A stretch of DNA of 64,000 nt from Chitinophagaceae bacterium. Its GTDB lineage: Bacteria; Bacteroidota; Bacteroidia; Chitinophagales; Chitinophagaceae. The first letter of the stretch is position 1. Each line of letters opens with the position of its first letter. Below, in pieces: positions 42,953 to 51,508 of this stretch. The position numbers and the translations under genes were made by a program. Location: assembly GCA_014879565.1 (NCBI GenBank), contig JACSRW010000020.1:1-64000 (forward strand). Direction: 5' to 3'. The notes below the pieces were generated by a model. The model was not told the origin of the DNA, ran no database searches, and saw nothing but the letters and a program-made list of their open reading frames with translations.

Positions 42953-42960
42953 ATCCGTGT

Positions 42961-43014
42961 CAACCCCTCAACCTCTCAACCCCTCAACCCCTCAACCTCT
43001 CAACCCCTCAACTC
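42961..43014 (+). repeat. Octamer array CAACCCCT/CAACCTCT, about six units
   Basis: Tandem 8-bp units CAACCCCT and CAACCTCT in mixed order. Exact borders may be off by one base. Confidence 0.75.
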
Positions 43015-43097
43015 CAATTGGCCCTTTAAAATCCGCCATTCACCGATAATACTGCCTTTCCGGCCCATCCGGAGTTGACTTATCCGTCTGCCGGGTA

Positions 43098-43105
43098 TAG
43101 TTTTG
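43098..43105 (+). promoter_or_regulatory. Promoter TAGTTTTG of the LiaF-like gene
   Basis: Perfect TAnnTTTG; the predicted start near 43110 leaves a leader of about 11 nt. Confidence 0.6.
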
Positions 43106-43120
43106 GAAAAAATTGCTACT

Positions 43121-43954
43121 ATGGACCGCGACGATAGAAGAACCTACCGGGAGGAACGCAGGCAGTACTGGGAAGAACGGAAAATGCATCTGATGGCAGA
43201 AGGCAGCCGGCACGGGCATGTGTGGACCGGCCTTCTTATCCTGATAGTGGGTATAGCCGCCCTTTTGCGGGTAAGTGTACCGGAACTGCCCGACTGGATA
43301 TTCAGCTGGCAAATGTTATTGATCACCCTTGGCTTGTTTCTGGGATTCCGTCACGGTTTCCGGGGGGCGGCCTGGTTCATCCTTATTTTTATTGGTGGCG
43401 CTTTCCTGCTGCGCGACTTTTTTCCCGGACTTCCCTTTTACCGTTATTTCTGGCCCATTGCCCTGATTGCGGCAGGTCTGCTGATCATCCTGCGCCCCCG
43501 GCGGAAAATCTGGGAACAATGCGGCCGTTCCGAAAAAAATGAATTCTCCCGCAGTGGTCCGCAAACGGAAACCGGCCGGACTGAACAATCCTTCGCCGAA
43601 GAAAACTGGAGTAAGGAAGATTTTGTGGATGCCACATCTGTTTTCGGCGGTTATAAAAAGAATATCCTGTCGAAAGATTTTAAGGGAGGAGATATTGTAA
43701 ACATTTTTGGCGGCACCGAACTGAACCTGAGCCAGGCTGATATCCGGGGAAAAGCAGTTATTGAAGTGACCACGATTTTTGGCGGGAGCAAACTGATCAT
43801 CCCCTCCAACTGGGAAGTGAAATCGGAAGCCGTTATGATCTTTGGCGGTCTGGAAGACAAACGCCATTTTACCCATCCATCCGCAGAAAGTGATAAAGTA
43901 CTTGTCATCAAGGGAACTGTGATATTCGGCGGAATTGAAATCAAAAGTTTCTGA
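43121..43954 (+). CDS. LiaF-like transmembrane envelope-stress protein
   Basis: 277 residues from ATG 43121. A basic N-terminus (DRRTYREERRQYWEERKMH), three to four short membrane helices (about 37-52, 62-77, 84-98, 108-124), a linker, and a C-terminal beta-helix with the LiaF_C repeat (VFGGYKKN, IFGGTELNL, IFGGSKLIIP, IFGGLEDKR, IFGGIEIKSF). In Firmicutes LiaF inhibits a cell-wall-stress kinase. Here a LytS-type kinase and LytTR regulator follow, so a similar partnership is plausible. Confidence 0.85.
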   Translation: MDRDDRRTYREERRQYWEERKMHLMAEGSRHGHVWTGLLILIVGIAALLRVSVPELPDWIFSWQMLLITLGLFLGFRHGFRGAAWFILIFIGGAFLLRDFFPGLPFYRYFWPIALIAAGLLIILRPRRKIWEQCGRSEKNEFSRSGPQTETGRTEQSFAEENWSKEDFVDATSVFGGYKKNILSKDFKGGDIVNIFGGTELNLSQADIRGKAVIEVTTIFGGSKLIIPSNWEVKSEAVMIFGGLEDKRHFTHPSAESDKVLVIKGTVIFGGIEIKSF

Positions 43955-43996
43955 CCCATTCAACCTCTTTAACCATAAAACCTGTCAACCAACCGC

Positions 43997-44356
43997 ATGA
44001 ACTGGTATTTAACCAAACTGATCTTCCGCATCATCTGCGGCGATGGCCAACACACCGCCCAGTTCGATGAACAACTCCGCCTCATTCAGGCAGGCAGCCG
44101 GGAAGAAGCCTATCACAAAGCCCACAGTATGGGCATGAAGGAAGAAGAAATTTTTTATAACCAGCAACTGCAACTGGTGCAGTGGCAGTTTATCAGTATC
44201 AGCGAACTGTACCAGCTTGGTGAACTGATCGACGGGGCCGAGCTGTACAGCCGTATTGAGGAAAGAGAGAATGCCGACAGTTACCTTCACCTGGTACAGA
44301 AAAAAGCGGAACAGATCCGTTTTGGCAATACCCTGGAAATGCTGAACCTTGCATAA
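43997..44356 (+). CDS. DUF4288-like protein
   Basis: 119 residues, soluble, starting MNWYLTKLIFRIICGDGQHT and containing SREEAYHKAHSMGMKEEE. This looks like the DUF4288 family of small proteins of unknown function. It lies between the LiaF-like gene and the kinase, 42 and 8 nt from each, so it is probably part of the same operon. Confidence 0.7.
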   Translation: MNWYLTKLIFRIICGDGQHTAQFDEQLRLIQAGSREEAYHKAHSMGMKEEEIFYNQQLQLVQWQFISISELYQLGELIDGAELYSRIEERENADSYLHLVQKKAEQIRFGNTLEMLNLA

Positions 44357-44364
44357 GCAAACTC

Positions 44365-45405
44365 ATGGCTTTATCCCCCTTATCAGTAATACGTTTCCGG
44401 ATCATCTTTATCCTCTGCTGGCTGATCATCGCGGCCGACCAGGCCATGCTGCTGCATTTCTTCGGACTGAACTGGCAGACAGCGGCCCTGGATACCCTGA
44501 TCAGCAACGGACTGCTCCTGGGTGCCTGTCTGCTGGTGATGCTGGTTCTCCGCTATTACCTGCCCAGAGGTCAGCAATATATCAATGTCTTTGCCCTCTG
44601 TCTGCTGCTGACCATTATCTGGCTGTTGCTGAGCAAGGGATTATTAAAATGGATCCTGGGAGATGTTTCCGGTTATACCTTACTGTTATATAATTCCCTG
44701 TCTATCCGCTTCAGCATGGCTTTTCTGTTGCTTGGCTTTATCACCATGGTGAGTATTCTCTGGTACAGTCAGCTTGAGCAAAAGGAACAGGAGGAAAGAA
44801 AAAAAGATGCGGAAAAACTGGCCCGGGAAGCGGAACTGTTCAAACTCCGTCAGCAGTTGCAGCCGCATTTTCTGTTTAACAGTCTCAATTCCATCAATGC
44901 CCTGATTGGCAGCCGGCCTCAGGAAGCCCGTAAAATGGTGCAGCAATTATCTGATTTTCTCCGGGGCACTATAAAAAAAGATGAAACCCAGTGGGTCACC
45001 CTGTCGGAAGAACTGCAGTATCTCGAACTCTACCTGGATATTGAAAAAGTGCGGTTCGGCAACCGGCTCAGTACTGCTATCAGTGTGCCGGCTGAGGCCG
45101 GCGCTCTCCGGCTTCCGGCGCTCTTGCTCCAGCCAATAGTAGAAAATGCCATTAAATTCGGGCTCTATGATACGATCGGGGAAACCGTTATCCGGCTGAC
45201 AGCTGTGGCGGAAAACAAACAACTGATCATAACCGTTACCAATCCCTTTGATCCCGAAACCTCTTCTCCCAAACAGGGAACCGGTTTCGGACTGAAGTCG
45301 GTACAGCGCCGGTTATACCTGCTTTTTGCCCGGAACGACCTGGTACAAACCGAAGCCAGTGACCATACTTTTATTACCCGTGTACAGATACCCCAACCTG
45401 AATAA
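44365..45405 (+). CDS. LytS-type membrane sensor histidine kinase
   Basis: 346 residues: four membrane helices (about 10-30, 40-62, 70-95, 108-130), a short coiled coil (QKEQEERKKDAEKLAREAEL), the His_kinase motif LRQQLQPHFLFNSLNSINAL (phospho-acceptor His in QPHFLFNSLN), then HATPase with ALLLQPIVENAIKFG and GTGFGLKSVQRRL. Pairs with the LytTR regulator 17 nt downstream. Confidence 0.93.
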   Translation: MALSPLSVIRFRIIFILCWLIIAADQAMLLHFFGLNWQTAALDTLISNGLLLGACLLVMLVLRYYLPRGQQYINVFALCLLLTIIWLLLSKGLLKWILGDVSGYTLLLYNSLSIRFSMAFLLLGFITMVSILWYSQLEQKEQEERKKDAEKLAREAELFKLRQQLQPHFLFNSLNSINALIGSRPQEARKMVQQLSDFLRGTIKKDETQWVTLSEELQYLELYLDIEKVRFGNRLSTAISVPAEAGALRLPALLLQPIVENAIKFGLYDTIGETVIRLTAVAENKQLIITVTNPFDPETSSPKQGTGFGLKSVQRRLYLLFARNDLVQTEASDHTFITRVQIPQPE

Positions 45406-45422
45406 ACCTGATAAAGCATCGT

Positions 45423-46166
45423 ATGAATAAAGTAATCATTATTGACGACGAACCCCTTGCCCGCAGTGTGGTCAGGGAATACCTGCAGGCACACCCCCAG
45501 CTGGAAATCGTGCAGGAATGCGGCGACGGATTTGAGGGCGTGAAAGCCATCCAGCAACAGCAACCCTCCCTGATTTTCCTGGATATTCAGATGCCCAAAA
45601 TCACCGGATTTGAAATGCTGGAACTGCTGGAAAATCCACCGGCCGTAATTTTTACCACAGCCTTTGATGAGTATGCCATCCGGGCTTTTGAAGCCCATGC
45701 AGTGGATTACCTGCTCAAGCCTTTTAACCAGGATCGTTTTGACCGGGCTATCGCTAAATGGATGGAGAAAAAAGCCAAACCGGAAGAAGCATCCGCCACG
45801 GCAGAATTACTGGATACCGCCGGTCTTTCCCCGGCTCAGCGGCAACGGATCGTGGTGCGGAATGGCAGTAAAATCAAAATCATTTCCGTACAGGATGTAT
45901 GGTTCCTGGAAGCCGCCGATGATTATGTAAAAATTCATACCGCGGAAGGTTATTTTCTCAAAAACAAAACCATGACCCATTTTGAACAGGCCCTGGATCC
46001 CCAGCATTTTGTCCGTTCCCATCGCTCCTATATTGTCAATGTACAACAGATCACCCGGATTGATCCCTATGAAAAAGACAATCATGTGGCCATCCTCCGT
46101 TCAGGCGCTAAAGTGCCTGTAAGCCGGACCGGTTACAGTAAACTGAAAGAAGTACTCGGGTTATAA
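45423..46166 (+). CDS. LytTR-family response regulator
   Basis: 247 residues: receiver (1-120) with IIDDEPLARSVVRE, phospho-Asp in LIFLDIQMPKITGFE and Lys in VDYLLKPFNQDRF; then a LytTR DNA-binding domain (about 145-245) with VWFLEAADDYVKIHTAEG and FVRSHRSYIVNVQQI. Partner of the upstream kinase. The stop lies 1 nt from converging anmK. Confidence 0.94.
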   Translation: MNKVIIIDDEPLARSVVREYLQAHPQLEIVQECGDGFEGVKAIQQQQPSLIFLDIQMPKITGFEMLELLENPPAVIFTTAFDEYAIRAFEAHAVDYLLKPFNQDRFDRAIAKWMEKKAKPEEASATAELLDTAGLSPAQRQRIVVRNGSKIKIISVQDVWFLEAADDYVKIHTAEGYFLKNKTMTHFEQALDPQHFVRSHRSYIVNVQQITRIDPYEKDNHVAILRSGAKVPVSRTGYSKLKEVLGL

Positions 46167-46167
46167 A

Positions 46168-47265
46168 TCAGGCATCCTGCCCTGTCCACAATGCCCCCCC
46201 TATTGAAGAACGGGTGGCCCCGGTAACGGATGCCAGCACATTGTATTCCTGCCGCCAGCGCAATACAGCGATAAACGCCATGACCAGGGCTTCCTTGTAA
46301 TTAACCAGTTTTTCATCGGGTACGAGTACCGAAACGGAAGAAGGCTGCAGGTAAAACGAAAGCCGCTCTACCAGGTAGCGGTTAAATGCACCGCCCCCGG
46401 TAACCAGCATCCGGGCAGCTTCCCGGCGGCCGGTATGTTCCCGTAGCGCGAGGACTGCATTCCCCGTCTGGCGGGCAATATGCTCTGTATAGGTGGCCAG
46501 CGCATCCGGCAGGGAGAGCCCTGCTTTTTTAATCATCGGGTATACCACATCTGTTCCAAATTCATTGGCCAGGGATTTGGGCCAGGTCCGGCGATAATAA
46601 TCCAGCTGGTTGAGCTTTTCAAAAAGGGAAAAATCCGTTTTTCCCGATGCGGCCAGCTCTCCTCCCTCATCCATCTCTTTTCCGGCATCATTGGCCAGCA
46701 GGTTCAGCACCCGGTTGGCCGGACAAATATCAAAGGCAATATAAGGTTCCGTGTTGCAGGAAATATTGGCAATACCCCCGATGTTCAGGAAATAATCACT
46801 GTCCCCCATCAGCATTTTTTCCCCCACCGGTACAATGGGAGCACCCTGGCCGCCAAATGCCAGATCCAGTGCACGCAGATCGGAAACAACCGGCAGCTGC
46901 GTTTCAGCGGCAATGGCTGCCCCTTCTCCCAACTGGGCGGTCATCCTTTCTGCCGGCAGGTGAAAACTGGTATGCCCGTGTGAACCGATAACCGCCACCT
47001 GGTACTGAAGCCCGTATTTTTCTATAAATGCATTCACCTGCTTTCCCGTGTAATGTCCGTAGGCACTGTGCAGCAGCAGATATTCCCGGGCAGAAAGGGA
47101 GGTCGCGGTCCGCAATTTCTCCCGCCAGTCGTTAGCATAGGGCAGGCATTCCGCCTCCTTTATTTCAAAAGTCCATTTCCCGCCCTGTTCCTGAAATTCA
47201 ACAAATGCGATATCCAGTCCGTCCAGCGAACTGCCGCTCATTAAACCGATTGCCCTGTAAAGCAT
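46168..47265 (-). CDS. anmK: Anhydro-N-acetylmuramic acid kinase
   Basis: 365 residues; phosphorylates and opens 1,6-anhydro-MurNAc in peptidoglycan recycling. Motifs: MLYRAIGLMSGSSLDGLD, VIGSHGHTSFH, FLNIGGIANIS, FDICPANRVLNLLA and LVTGGGAFNRYL. Normal length. Its -7 element (TACTTTCG, minus strand, 47290-47297) interlocks with that of upp on the other strand. Confidence 0.95.
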   Translation of the reverse strand: MLYRAIGLMSGSSLDGLDIAFVEFQEQGGKWTFEIKEAECLPYANDWREKLRTATSLSAREYLLLHSAYGHYTGKQVNAFIEKYGLQYQVAVIGSHGHTSFHLPAERMTAQLGEGAAIAAETQLPVVSDLRALDLAFGGQGAPIVPVGEKMLMGDSDYFLNIGGIANISCNTEPYIAFDICPANRVLNLLANDAGKEMDEGGELAASGKTDFSLFEKLNQLDYYRRTWPKSLANEFGTDVVYPMIKKAGLSLPDALATYTEHIARQTGNAVLALREHTGRREAARMLVTGGGAFNRYLVERLSFYLQPSSVSVLVPDEKLVNYKEALVMAFIAVLRWRQEYNVLASVTGATRSSIGGALWTGQDA

Positions 47266-47281
47266 GAAAGCATTTTTAGAT

Positions 47282-47297
47282 TAGTTTTGCGAAAGTA
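47282..47297. promoter_or_regulatory. Interlocked anmK and upp promoters
   Basis: Plus strand TAGTTTTG (47282-47289) faces minus strand TACTTTCG (47297-47290), back to back without a gap. Each predicted start lies beyond the other's -7 element, so the two RNA polymerases would exclude each other. Confidence 0.5.
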
Positions 47298-47364
47298 AAT
47301 GATCCTTTCTCTTTCGGGCATGACTTTCTTCCCGGACCGGAGGAAGTTAAAACCAGCATGCATC

Positions 47365-48015
47365 ATGATCGTCAATCTCAGTCAGCAGCATTCTTTAATC
47401 AGTAACTGGGTCAGTGAACTGCGGGACACGCAGATACAAACCGACAGGATGCGGTTCCGCCGTAACCTGGAACGGATCGGCGAAGTGGCCGCATATGAAA
47501 TCAGTAAAATTCTGCCCCAGGTCACCAAAGAGGTACCCACCCCACTCGGTATCGCCAGCCACCAGGTACTGGAAGATTACCCGGTACTGGCCACCATTTT
47601 AAGGGCCGGTCTGCCCCTGCATCAGGGCCTGCTGAACTATTTTGACAAATCGGACAATGCATTTATTTCCGCGTACCGGAAACATCATCCCGACGGCAGT
47701 TTTGAAATCAGCCTTGAATACCTTTCCTGTCCCGAAATAGATGACCGGGTACTGATCATCTCCGATCCCATGCTGGCCACGGGTTCTTCCCTCGTAAAAA
47801 CCATTCATTTTCTGCGGGCTGAAGGAAAACCCCGTGAAATCCATATCGTAGCTGCCATTGCCTGTACGGTTGGCATAGAGTATGTGAGAAGAGAAGAACC
47901 CACGGTAAAAATCTGGTGCGGGGATATTGATGATGAGCTCACGGCCAAAGGTTATATCGTGCCCGGACTGGGTGATGCCGGCGACCTGGCATTTGGTCCC
48001 AAAATGCAAATGTGA
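47365..48015 (+). CDS. upp: Uracil phosphoribosyltransferase
   Basis: 216 residues from ATG 47365 (MIVNLSQQHSLISNWVSELR, the family start; ATG 47299 would add 22 residues). Makes UMP from uracil and PRPP. It has ILRAGLPLHQGLLNYF, the PRPP loop VLIISDPMLATGSSLV, and the uracil-binding C-terminus GYIVPGLGDAGDLAFG. It diverges from anmK. Confidence 0.93.
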   Translation: MIVNLSQQHSLISNWVSELRDTQIQTDRMRFRRNLERIGEVAAYEISKILPQVTKEVPTPLGIASHQVLEDYPVLATILRAGLPLHQGLLNYFDKSDNAFISAYRKHHPDGSFEISLEYLSCPEIDDRVLIISDPMLATGSSLVKTIHFLRAEGKPREIHIVAAIACTVGIEYVRREEPTVKIWCGDIDDELTAKGYIVPGLGDAGDLAFGPKMQM

Positions 48016-48262
48016 GCCGTCTGCCCCCTCAGTCCCTTGAAGCCAGCCAGTTAGTCAAAGCCGGGCCCTATTGATTTGCCACAAATTCGGTCCATGCAGC
48101 ATTAATTCTACCGGCCGGGTCTTTAAAAAGTTGTATTTTACCGGTTCGTACCAACCTGAATTTTGGACGGCCGGGCAATCAAAGGGTGATTCTTTACGTT
48201 TTGACGGTTTTAGAACGGACGGAACTCCCCCGGCAAATGCCGATAAACTTATTTTGCTGAGA

Positions 48263-49276
48263 ATGAAAAAACTGTTTTCCACCCTGCTGATATGGATGGC
48301 ACTGGTTAGCGGAACCCGTGCACAGGATCCCAATTTTTCCCAGTTCTTCGCCTCCCCGCTTACCCTGAATCCCGCGCTGACGGGGAAATTTGACGGCGAT
48401 TTCCGGATTGCCGGTAATTACCGCAATCAATGGCCTACGATCAGCAACGCCTTTGTTACCAAAACCGTTTCCTTCGACATGGGCATTATGAAAAACAGGC
48501 TGGCGGAAGTGGATCAGCTGGGTGTTGGACTCCTGGGGGTTACCGACCGGGCTGGTGATGGCGTACTCGTAACCAATTATGCCGGCGGTTCGGTGGCTTT
48601 TCATAAAGGACTGGATGAAGACGGTTTCCACCAGATCGGGGTAGGGTTTCAGGGTGCCTATATCAACAAACGGCTGGACATTACCAAAGTGACATTTGCC
48701 GACCAGTTAACCCCGCTCGGATTCACCGGAGTAACCAGTGAAATTTTTCTGAACAACCAGCTCAACCTGAGTTATTTTGACATGAACGCAGGGGTACTCT
48801 ATAACGGAAGCACCAACGGCTATAACAATTTTTATATCGGAGCCTCCATGTATCATATCAACCGCCCCAAGGAAAGTTTCCAGGGAGGGAATTATATCCT
48901 GAATACACGTACCACCATTCAGGCCGGCGGACGTATCCCCGTAGGTTCTTATAACTACTTACATATCGCGGCCAATCATAGTATGCAGGCCAAAGCTTAT
49001 AATACTGTGGTGGGCGGCGCGTTCTCCTATAATGTAAATAACAATGAAGACGATCCGGTAAATGTTTATGCCGGTCTCTGGTACCGTTTTAAAGATGCGG
49101 CGATACCCTATGTAGGTCTTGAATTTAAAGGTCTCCAGATCGGTGCCTCCTATGATGCCAATACCTCCAGCCTGAAACCCGCTTCCAATACAAGGGGAGG
49201 CATGGAGATTTCCCTGATTTATATTAAAAAGCCTTCCGATCCGAATGCGAAGAAACTGAACTGTCCGCGGTTCTGA
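48263..49276 (+). CDS. PorP/SprF-family type IX secretion outer-membrane protein
   Basis: 337 residues from ATG 48263: Sec signal (MKKLFSTLLIWMALVSGTRAQ), the family start DPNFSQFFASPLTLNPALTG, then a beta-barrel of alternating strands. The family acts with the type IX secretion system, often tethering secreted proteins, and is specific to Bacteroidota. A TATTTTG element (48250-48256) lies 6 nt before the ATG. The longer frame from 48071 lacks a matching N-terminus. Confidence 0.9.
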   Translation: MKKLFSTLLIWMALVSGTRAQDPNFSQFFASPLTLNPALTGKFDGDFRIAGNYRNQWPTISNAFVTKTVSFDMGIMKNRLAEVDQLGVGLLGVTDRAGDGVLVTNYAGGSVAFHKGLDEDGFHQIGVGFQGAYINKRLDITKVTFADQLTPLGFTGVTSEIFLNNQLNLSYFDMNAGVLYNGSTNGYNNFYIGASMYHINRPKESFQGGNYILNTRTTIQAGGRIPVGSYNYLHIAANHSMQAKAYNTVVGGAFSYNVNNNEDDPVNVYAGLWYRFKDAAIPYVGLEFKGLQIGASYDANTSSLKPASNTRGGMEISLIYIKKPSDPNAKKLNCPRF

Positions 49277-49287
49277 TCTTTCCGTTC

Positions 49288-49301
49288 ACTCACCACTCAC
49301 C
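49288..49301 (+). repeat. Two-unit ACTCACC remnant
   Basis: ACTCACC-ACTCACC between two converging genes, the same unit family as the longer arrays at 32723 and 55718. Confidence 0.45.
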
Positions 49302-49306
49302 CTCCA

Positions 49307-50752
49307 TCAAAGCTTCATCAGCAGGGGCAGCAGATACCAGCTGAAAAGGGTTATCAGCCCTATGGCCAGCAGGTTCATCACCAGCCCGGCTTTCAGCATA
49401 TCCCTGATCTTTACATGACCACTGGCAAAAACTATGGCGTTCGGAGGCGTGCCCATGGGCAGCATGCTGGCACAACTTGCTGCGAGTGTCATCGGAATAC
49501 CCAGTAAAAGCGGATTCATGCCTACGGAATCTGCAAGCGTACAGACTACCGGAGAAAAAACAATCACCTGTGCCACATTACTCATCACTTCACTGACAAA
49601 TATAGATAACAGTGTAACGAGGAACACCAGCAGGAGCCCGCTCCCGGCATACTGTCCCATCCATTCTCCCAGCCCGGTAATCAGTCCGGCTTTCTCCAAA
49701 GCATCCGCAAGGGCAATTCCCCCGCCGAATAAAAGCAGGATGCCCCAGGCCATGTCTTTGGTATCCTGCCAGTTCAATAATCCTTCCAACGGATCCTTTT
49801 CTGCATCCCTTGTTCCGGAGGGACATATAAAAAGCGAAACCCCGCCCAGGATGGCAATCATATTATCATCCAGGCGGAAATAAGTCTGGACTGAATTGAT
49901 CAGGTCCTTGCAAATCCATAACAGGGCAGTACACCCGAAAATAACCAGTACCCTTTTCTCGGGTATCCGCAATTTTCCCAGCAGGGCAATTTCCCCCGCT
50001 ATATGCTGTCTGGCGGCATCACTGGAGCGGATATGGTTGGGAAAAAGCCAGCGGGTGGTGACCCAGTACAAACTGAGCATGAGCAGCAGGGCCAGGGGCG
50101 TACATAAGAGCATCCAATCCAGAAAATCAATATTCGTATTGTACTTTTTCTCGAAATAACCGACAAACTGTACATTGGGAGGAGTGCCAATCACCGTTGA
50201 AATGCCACCGAAATTGGAAGACCAGGCAATTGCCAGCATCAGGCTCAGACTGAAATGAGCAAAATGCCCCTCTTCCCGGTTCTCTTTTAAAACATGGATC
50301 ACCGACAGGGCTATCGGAAACATCATCATGGTGGTGGCGGTATTACTCAGCCACATACTCAGGAAACCGGTTGCCAGGATAAACCCCAATACAATCCGGT
50401 TGCCGCTCGTACCGGTCATCCTGACAATATTAAGCGCAATGCGGCGGTGCAGGTTCCATTTTTCAATGGCCAGTCCGAGCATAAATCCGCCCATAAAAAG
50501 AAAAATCACTTCATTGCCATAGGCCGCTGCCGTGGCCTTGATGGTGTTGATCTGCAGAAGAGGAAATAATACCAGGGGAAGCAACGCCACAACGGGCATT
50601 GGAATAGCTTCGGTTACCCACCAGGTAATCATCAGTCCGGCCACCGCAAGCACCCGGGCCGCCGGTTCCTCCACCTGGAAAGGATTCAGCCAGTAAAGCA
50701 GCCCCGCAACCAGGGGACCTGCAAGCAAGGCAATCAGTTTTAATTTTTTCAC
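49307..50752 (-). CDS. DASS/SLC13-family sodium:anion symporter
   Basis: 481 residues with 11-12 membrane segments. Signature features: WWVTEAIPMPVVALLPLVLF, the SNT motif in WLSNTATTMMMFPIAL, SSNFGGISTVIGTPPNVQF, then a second SN half in FVSEVMSNVAQVIVFSPV and the Thr/Pro motif LPMGTPPNAIVFASG. Carries di- or tricarboxylates, or sulfate, with Na+; which one cannot be read. It converges with the porP-type gene. Confidence 0.9.
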   Translation of the reverse strand: MKKLKLIALLAGPLVAGLLYWLNPFQVEEPAARVLAVAGLMITWWVTEAIPMPVVALLPLVLFPLLQINTIKATAAAYGNEVIFLFMGGFMLGLAIEKWNLHRRIALNIVRMTGTSGNRIVLGFILATGFLSMWLSNTATTMMMFPIALSVIHVLKENREEGHFAHFSLSLMLAIAWSSNFGGISTVIGTPPNVQFVGYFEKKYNTNIDFLDWMLLCTPLALLLMLSLYWVTTRWLFPNHIRSSDAARQHIAGEIALLGKLRIPEKRVLVIFGCTALLWICKDLINSVQTYFRLDDNMIAILGGVSLFICPSGTRDAEKDPLEGLLNWQDTKDMAWGILLLFGGGIALADALEKAGLITGLGEWMGQYAGSGLLLVFLVTLLSIFVSEVMSNVAQVIVFSPVVCTLADSVGMNPLLLGIPMTLAASCASMLPMGTPPNAIVFASGHVKIRDMLKAGLVMNLLAIGLITLFSWYLLPLLMKL

Positions 50753-50826
50753 AGCGGTCAGCCAATTTTCAGCGGAAGATAAATCATTTGGGCTTTGCTC
50801 ACTGATGCTTTATTATCCGGTTTTGG

Positions 50827-51441
50827 TTAACGCCTGCTAACAGCCGCATGACCTTTCAGGTAAAACCGATAAGGCAATAAGGCATCGGCTCCGGCATACT
50901 CCACACCTATCCGGGGACCGGTTAAAACAGTGTTCTTTGCAGGCCTGAAGCCATCATCCGTTATAAACAGGGAGCCGGATAAAAGCGATTGCCCGCTCAT
51001 CCCTTTATGAATCCCCAGGGCTTTACTCAGTCGTCCGGGGCCGCTCATTAATGTATGATCTGCTTTTTTCCTTCCGGTTCGCTGCAACATTTTTTCCGTT
51101 CCTTCCAGCGGTTCCAGGGCCCGGATTAAAATGGCATGCGGTGTATCCTTCTCGCCGGTCACCACATTAAAAAGATGATGAATCCCGTAGCAGAGATAGA
51201 CATAGGCCACTCCTCCGGAAGCATACATAATTTCCGTACGGTTGGTACGCCGCCCGCCAAACGCATGCGATGCTTTATCCGAAATGCCGGCATAAGCTTC
51301 CAGTTCCACAATACGGCCTGAACAGGTAAATCCATCCTGCCGGCTTACCAGTATTTTTCCGAGTAATTCCCGGGCAATCCCCAGCACATCCGGTCCGGCA
51401 TAGAAATCTTTACTTAGTTTTTTTGATTGGCTCACAGACAA
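50827..51441 (-). CDS. DNA-3-methyladenine glycosylase (AAG/MPG family)
   Basis: 204 residues; removes alkylated purines. It has ELLGKILVSRQDG, the catalytic Glu in VELEAYAGISDKASHAFGG, NRTEIMYASGGVAYVYLCYG and a substrate loop MSGPGRLSKALGI. Typical length for the bacterial AAG family. Diverges from the EI24-like gene. Confidence 0.93.
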   Translation of the reverse strand: MSVSQSKKLSKDFYAGPDVLGIARELLGKILVSRQDGFTCSGRIVELEAYAGISDKASHAFGGRRTNRTEIMYASGGVAYVYLCYGIHHLFNVVTGEKDTPHAILIRALEPLEGTEKMLQRTGRKKADHTLMSGPGRLSKALGIHKGMSGQSLLSGSLFITDDGFRPAKNTVLTGPRIGVEYAGADALLPYRFYLKGHAAVSRR

Positions 51442-51508
51442 AAATTATACGGCAGCGTTTCAGTTCCTCGCTGTAAAACAGCTATATTTAGCCCTGAAAA
51501 TTAAGGAT

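Larger units (their letters stand above)
42715..43097. other. 383-bp repeat-rich non-coding stretch
   Basis: Holds the second diverged repeat copy (42769-42880), a REP-like palindrome (42928-42952) and an octamer array (42961-43014), then the promoter region of the LiaF-like gene. No gene seen. Confidence 0.55.

Noticed and set aside
42961-43014. CRISPR array
   Set aside because: The units are 8 bp and contiguous with no spacers; the heptamer arrays likewise lack spacers, and no cas gene is present.
41926-43097. tRNA or other structured RNA gene in the non-coding stretches
   Set aside because: No cloverleaf or T-loop motif (GTTCGAATC-like) was found there or elsewhere in the window; only small hairpins and repeats.
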